Shown here: one piece after another, positions 32,156-33,604 of the stretch | How positions within the stretch are numbered: the first letter of the stretch is position 1 | Layout of the letters: every line of letters starts with the position of its first letter | Source: Blastopirellula sp. | GTDB taxonomy: Bacteria > Planctomycetota > Planctomycetia > Pirellulales > Pirellulaceae | NCBI GenBank assembly: GCA_002733575.1 | Contig: NVWB01000180.1 | Location: 1 to 33,604 of the forward strand | Direction: 5' to 3' | DNA length: 33,604 bases | The notes under the pieces: model-generated | What the model saw: only the letters and a program-made list of their open reading frames with translations | Told to the model about the DNA's origin: nothing | Databases searched by the model: none | Position numbers and translations under genes: made by a program

Positions 32156-32223
32156 TAGCACCGCCGACGATTCCGGAGTTGGCTGTGCTTCGAGATCAAC
32201 CGTGTTCGGAACGTCGTCGGTGT
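32156..32223. repeat. 68-base hairpin repeat, copy 1
   Basis: Starts TAGCACCGCCGACGATTCCG and ends TTCGGAACGTCGTCGGTGT; the two ends are imperfect inverted repeats, so the element can fold into one long hairpin. Copy 2, of the same length, is at 33537-33604 and differs by scattered substitutions without gaps. Confidence 0.85.
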
Positions 32224-32456
32224 GGCCGTAGGCCATCAGAGGTTACAGCGGCCAAGATTCACCAAACTCAATTGGAATTCTTAAACTAGTTTAAGCCTCG
32301 ATTTACAGGGTAAAATGGGAACCTCTCTAACCTCTAATCGACTAGCGTCGACCCCGACGTCGTTTTGAACGAGCGTGATTGAGTGGTATGCGTTCTCCAA
32401 AACCAACATCGCGGCCACCCGATATTTAAAACCGCGCAACTTCAGAAATTGTGATC

Positions 32457-32502
32457 GAGGACAAACCGCAATTAAACTTCGTCCTCGCTAACGCTTCGGG
32501 TT
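32457..32502. repeat. CCCGAAGCG hairpin repeat, copy without left arm
   Basis: GAGGAC (32457-32462) and GTCCTC (32481-32486) flank the same loop sequence as at 19551-19580, and CTAACGCTTCGGGTT follows. The 19-base left arm present in the 19531 copy is missing, so this copy can form only the small inner stem. Confidence 0.75.
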
Positions 32503-32568
32503 GGGATTATTAAACGGAATCCTTTCTAACCTCTAAAATCCCAACGCAGTGAATCCCCGTCAAGATAC

Positions 32569-32982
32569 TCAAGCATTTGCTTGTTGCATTGCTTCCAATA
32601 GTGGTTGTAGAGCGTAGTCGGCCCAGTAGATTGTCATGGCAATTGGGAACACAACCGTGACGCCTAGCGTTAAAGTTGTGACGAGCACTTTGGATAGCAT
32701 AGAGAAGCGAGGGCTGAACCAGATCAACGGCAGCCCCAATGGCCCGAAGACGAGTAGAATACCAAACAACAATGCCCTGCTATTAAGGACGACTTTGACA
32801 ATATTCTTAGATGAACTTTCTGCAATTCCTTGATTCGATTGAGCCGCAAGACTGGCCGGGGAGACCGTGGGCTCTTGAAGCGAAGGGAGTAATTCTCCCT
32901 GATGCACAAGAGAGGCTGGCACAAAGACTTCGGTTTGATCAAATGCGATCAACGAGTCGCTGGAAGTATCGAGCGGGACCAT
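32569..32982 (-). CDS. Small membrane protein, unknown function
   Basis: Unrecognised; 137 residues. The first 60 residues are polar and rich in Ser, Gln and Ala (LVHQGELLPSLQEPTVSPAS), with no signal peptide. Two membrane helices follow, about 71-90 (LLFGILLVFGPLGLPLIWFS) and 98-119 (KVLVTTLTLGVTVVFPIAMTI), separated by a short basic loop PRFSMLSK. The tail is ADYALQPLLEAMQQANA. The GPLGLPLIWFSPRFS segment resembles small planctomycete membrane proteins I have seen annotated as hypothetical. Start supported by AGGTGG about nine bases upstream. It lies just downstream of the dehydratase gene on the same strand, after 110 bases, but no functional link is evident. Confidence 0.75.
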   Translation of the reverse strand: MVPLDTSSDSLIAFDQTEVFVPASLVHQGELLPSLQEPTVSPASLAAQSNQGIAESSSKNIVKVVLNSRALLFGILLVFGPLGLPLIWFSPRFSMLSKVLVTTLTLGVTVVFPIAMTIYWADYALQPLLEAMQQANA

Positions 32983-33092
32983 AGACGAACCACCTACTGA
33001 TTTTCTGAACAGGAAGAGCCTATTGAAACTCTAGCTCATGAACTCGCGGGGGGCGGCTCAAAAAACAGTAAAACGGAATCTATTTTGATCGA

Positions 33093-33452
33093 TTATTTCA
33101 ATTGGATCGGGATCGCATCAATTTTGGCCGCCAAAATGAAATCGTTTTCACTCAAGCCGCCAATCGCGTGGGTCCATAGTTCAATGGACACATTGCGGTA
33201 GCCTGAGACGTGAAGATCGGGATGATGTCCGTCTTGTTCGGCAACTTGTGCGACTTGATTAAAGAAGTCGATAGCAGCCATGAAGTTTTGAACGACCCAA
33301 TCTTTGCGAATTCGCTGAGCATCGTGGGTTAGCACCCAGCCTGGTAGTTTTAACAATTGATGCGTGGATTCATCCAAAGTGCATGGTTCCACGCCTCCTT
33401 CACAAGGCTTGCATTTCATTTGACGTAGATCGCAAGATTCTTGAATTTCCAT
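33093..33452 (-). CDS. Pterin-4a-carbinolamine dehydratase
   Basis: Dehydrates 4a-hydroxytetrahydrobiopterin, recycling the pterin cofactor, and belongs to the PhhB/DCoH family. 119 residues from ATG 33452, supported by GGAG (complement of 33461-33464) eight bases upstream; an in-frame GTG at 33461 overlaps that site. The catalytic motif is EQDGHHPDLHVSGYRNVSIE with H76, H77 and P78, and H95 in ELWTHAIGGLSEND. The N terminus has CKPCEGGVEP, an extension common in bacterial members. No phenylalanine hydroxylase gene is in the window, so it may instead serve molybdopterin or another pterin pathway. Confidence 0.94.
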   Translation of the reverse strand: MEIQESCDLRQMKCKPCEGGVEPCTLDESTHQLLKLPGWVLTHDAQRIRKDWVVQNFMAAIDFFNQVAQVAEQDGHHPDLHVSGYRNVSIELWTHAIGGLSENDFILAAKIDAIPIQLK

Positions 33453-33536
33453 GATCGTCACTCCAACAATTATGTCTGATAGAAACTGAAACTAATATAT
33501 TTTCAATTTTAGCCTTCCGAACGCTTTAATATCGTG

Positions 33537-33604
33537 TAGCACCGCCGTCGCTTCCGGAGTTGACTTTGCTTCGGGATCAAACTTATTCGGAACGTCGTCG
33601 GTGT
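33537..33604. repeat. 68-base hairpin repeat, copy 2
   Basis: Second copy of the element at 32156-32223, in the same orientation. It starts TAGCACCGCCGTCGCTTCCG and ends TTCGGAACGTCGTCGGTGT at the window edge, so it may continue beyond. It lies about 85 bases upstream of the dehydratase start. Confidence 0.85.

Larger units (their letters stand above)
32025..32568. other. Repeat-rich intergenic region
   Basis: No gene is supported. It holds copy 1 of a 68-base hairpin repeat (32156-32223) and a half copy of the CCCGAAGCG hairpin (32457-32502). The short phrase TCTAACCTCTAA occurs twice, at about 32325 and 32525. An open frame of 67 codons across 32033-32236 comes from the repeat and is not considered a gene. 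Confidence 0.6.

Noticed and set aside
32033..32236. Open frame of 67 codons on the minus strand (HTDDVPNTVDLEAQPTPESS)
   Set aside because: Most of its sequence is the 68-base hairpin repeat read on the opposite strand. Such repeat-derived frames are often annotated but have no independent support here.
1..33604. CRISPR arrays, tRNA or rRNA genes, phage or transposase genes
   Set aside because: No regularly spaced direct repeats, no tRNA-like cloverleaf with CCA-type end, and no transposase, integrase or phage structural motif was seen in any frame.

Overview
The window looks like chromosomal DNA of a planctomycete, probably of the Pirellulales type. The main evidence is the adjacent pair of a DUF1549/DUF1553 protein and a Tat-exported DUF1501 protein, a sialate O-acetylesterase-like SGNH hydrolase, several large membrane proteins with no obvious homologue outside this phylum, and many short hairpin repeats between genes. 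GC content is moderate. No tRNA, rRNA, CRISPR array, transposase or phage gene is visible. These taxonomic and functional calls come from motif recognition only; no database search was possible.

Left part (1-7.5 kb): a NarL-type response regulator diverges from an NtrC-type sigma-54 activator. Next come sucC-sucD, with a good sigma-70 type promoter in front and a textbook terminator behind. On the minus strand a single-domain globin gene lies upstream of a hybrid histidine kinase whose first receiver carries Glu in place of the phospho-accepting Asp.

Middle part (7.5-17.5 kb): this is the accessory-looking region. It holds a 927-residue zinc-ribbon membrane protein, a small two-helix membrane protein set between inverted copies of a dispersed repeat, a serine beta-lactamase-like hydrolase set between two same-direction copies of a PemK/MazF-like toxin sequence (one 5'-truncated, one full length but with no visible antitoxin), an AlkA-type DNA glycosylase, an S41 C-terminal processing protease and a multi-pass membrane protein.

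Right part (17.8-33.6 kb): the DUF1549/DUF1553 and DUF1501 pair; a leftward operon of lysyl-tRNA synthetase, LolC/E-like permease and LolD-like ATPase; a TPR/SH3-like secreted protein; and a leftward block with rpsA, a sigma-70 family factor and apt, each followed by a clear terminator. It ends with an SGNH hydrolase, a small membrane protein and pterin-4a-carbinolamine dehydratase.

The most unusual gene is the lysyl-tRNA synthetase. It carries about 180 extra N-terminal residues whose pattern resembles the DUF4062/TIR-like alpha/beta domains usually found at the front of defence and STAND-type proteins, not of translation enzymes. The second main theme is repeats: at least five short intergenic repeat families, several able to form hairpins, some tied to gene truncation or to the loss of a partner gene.
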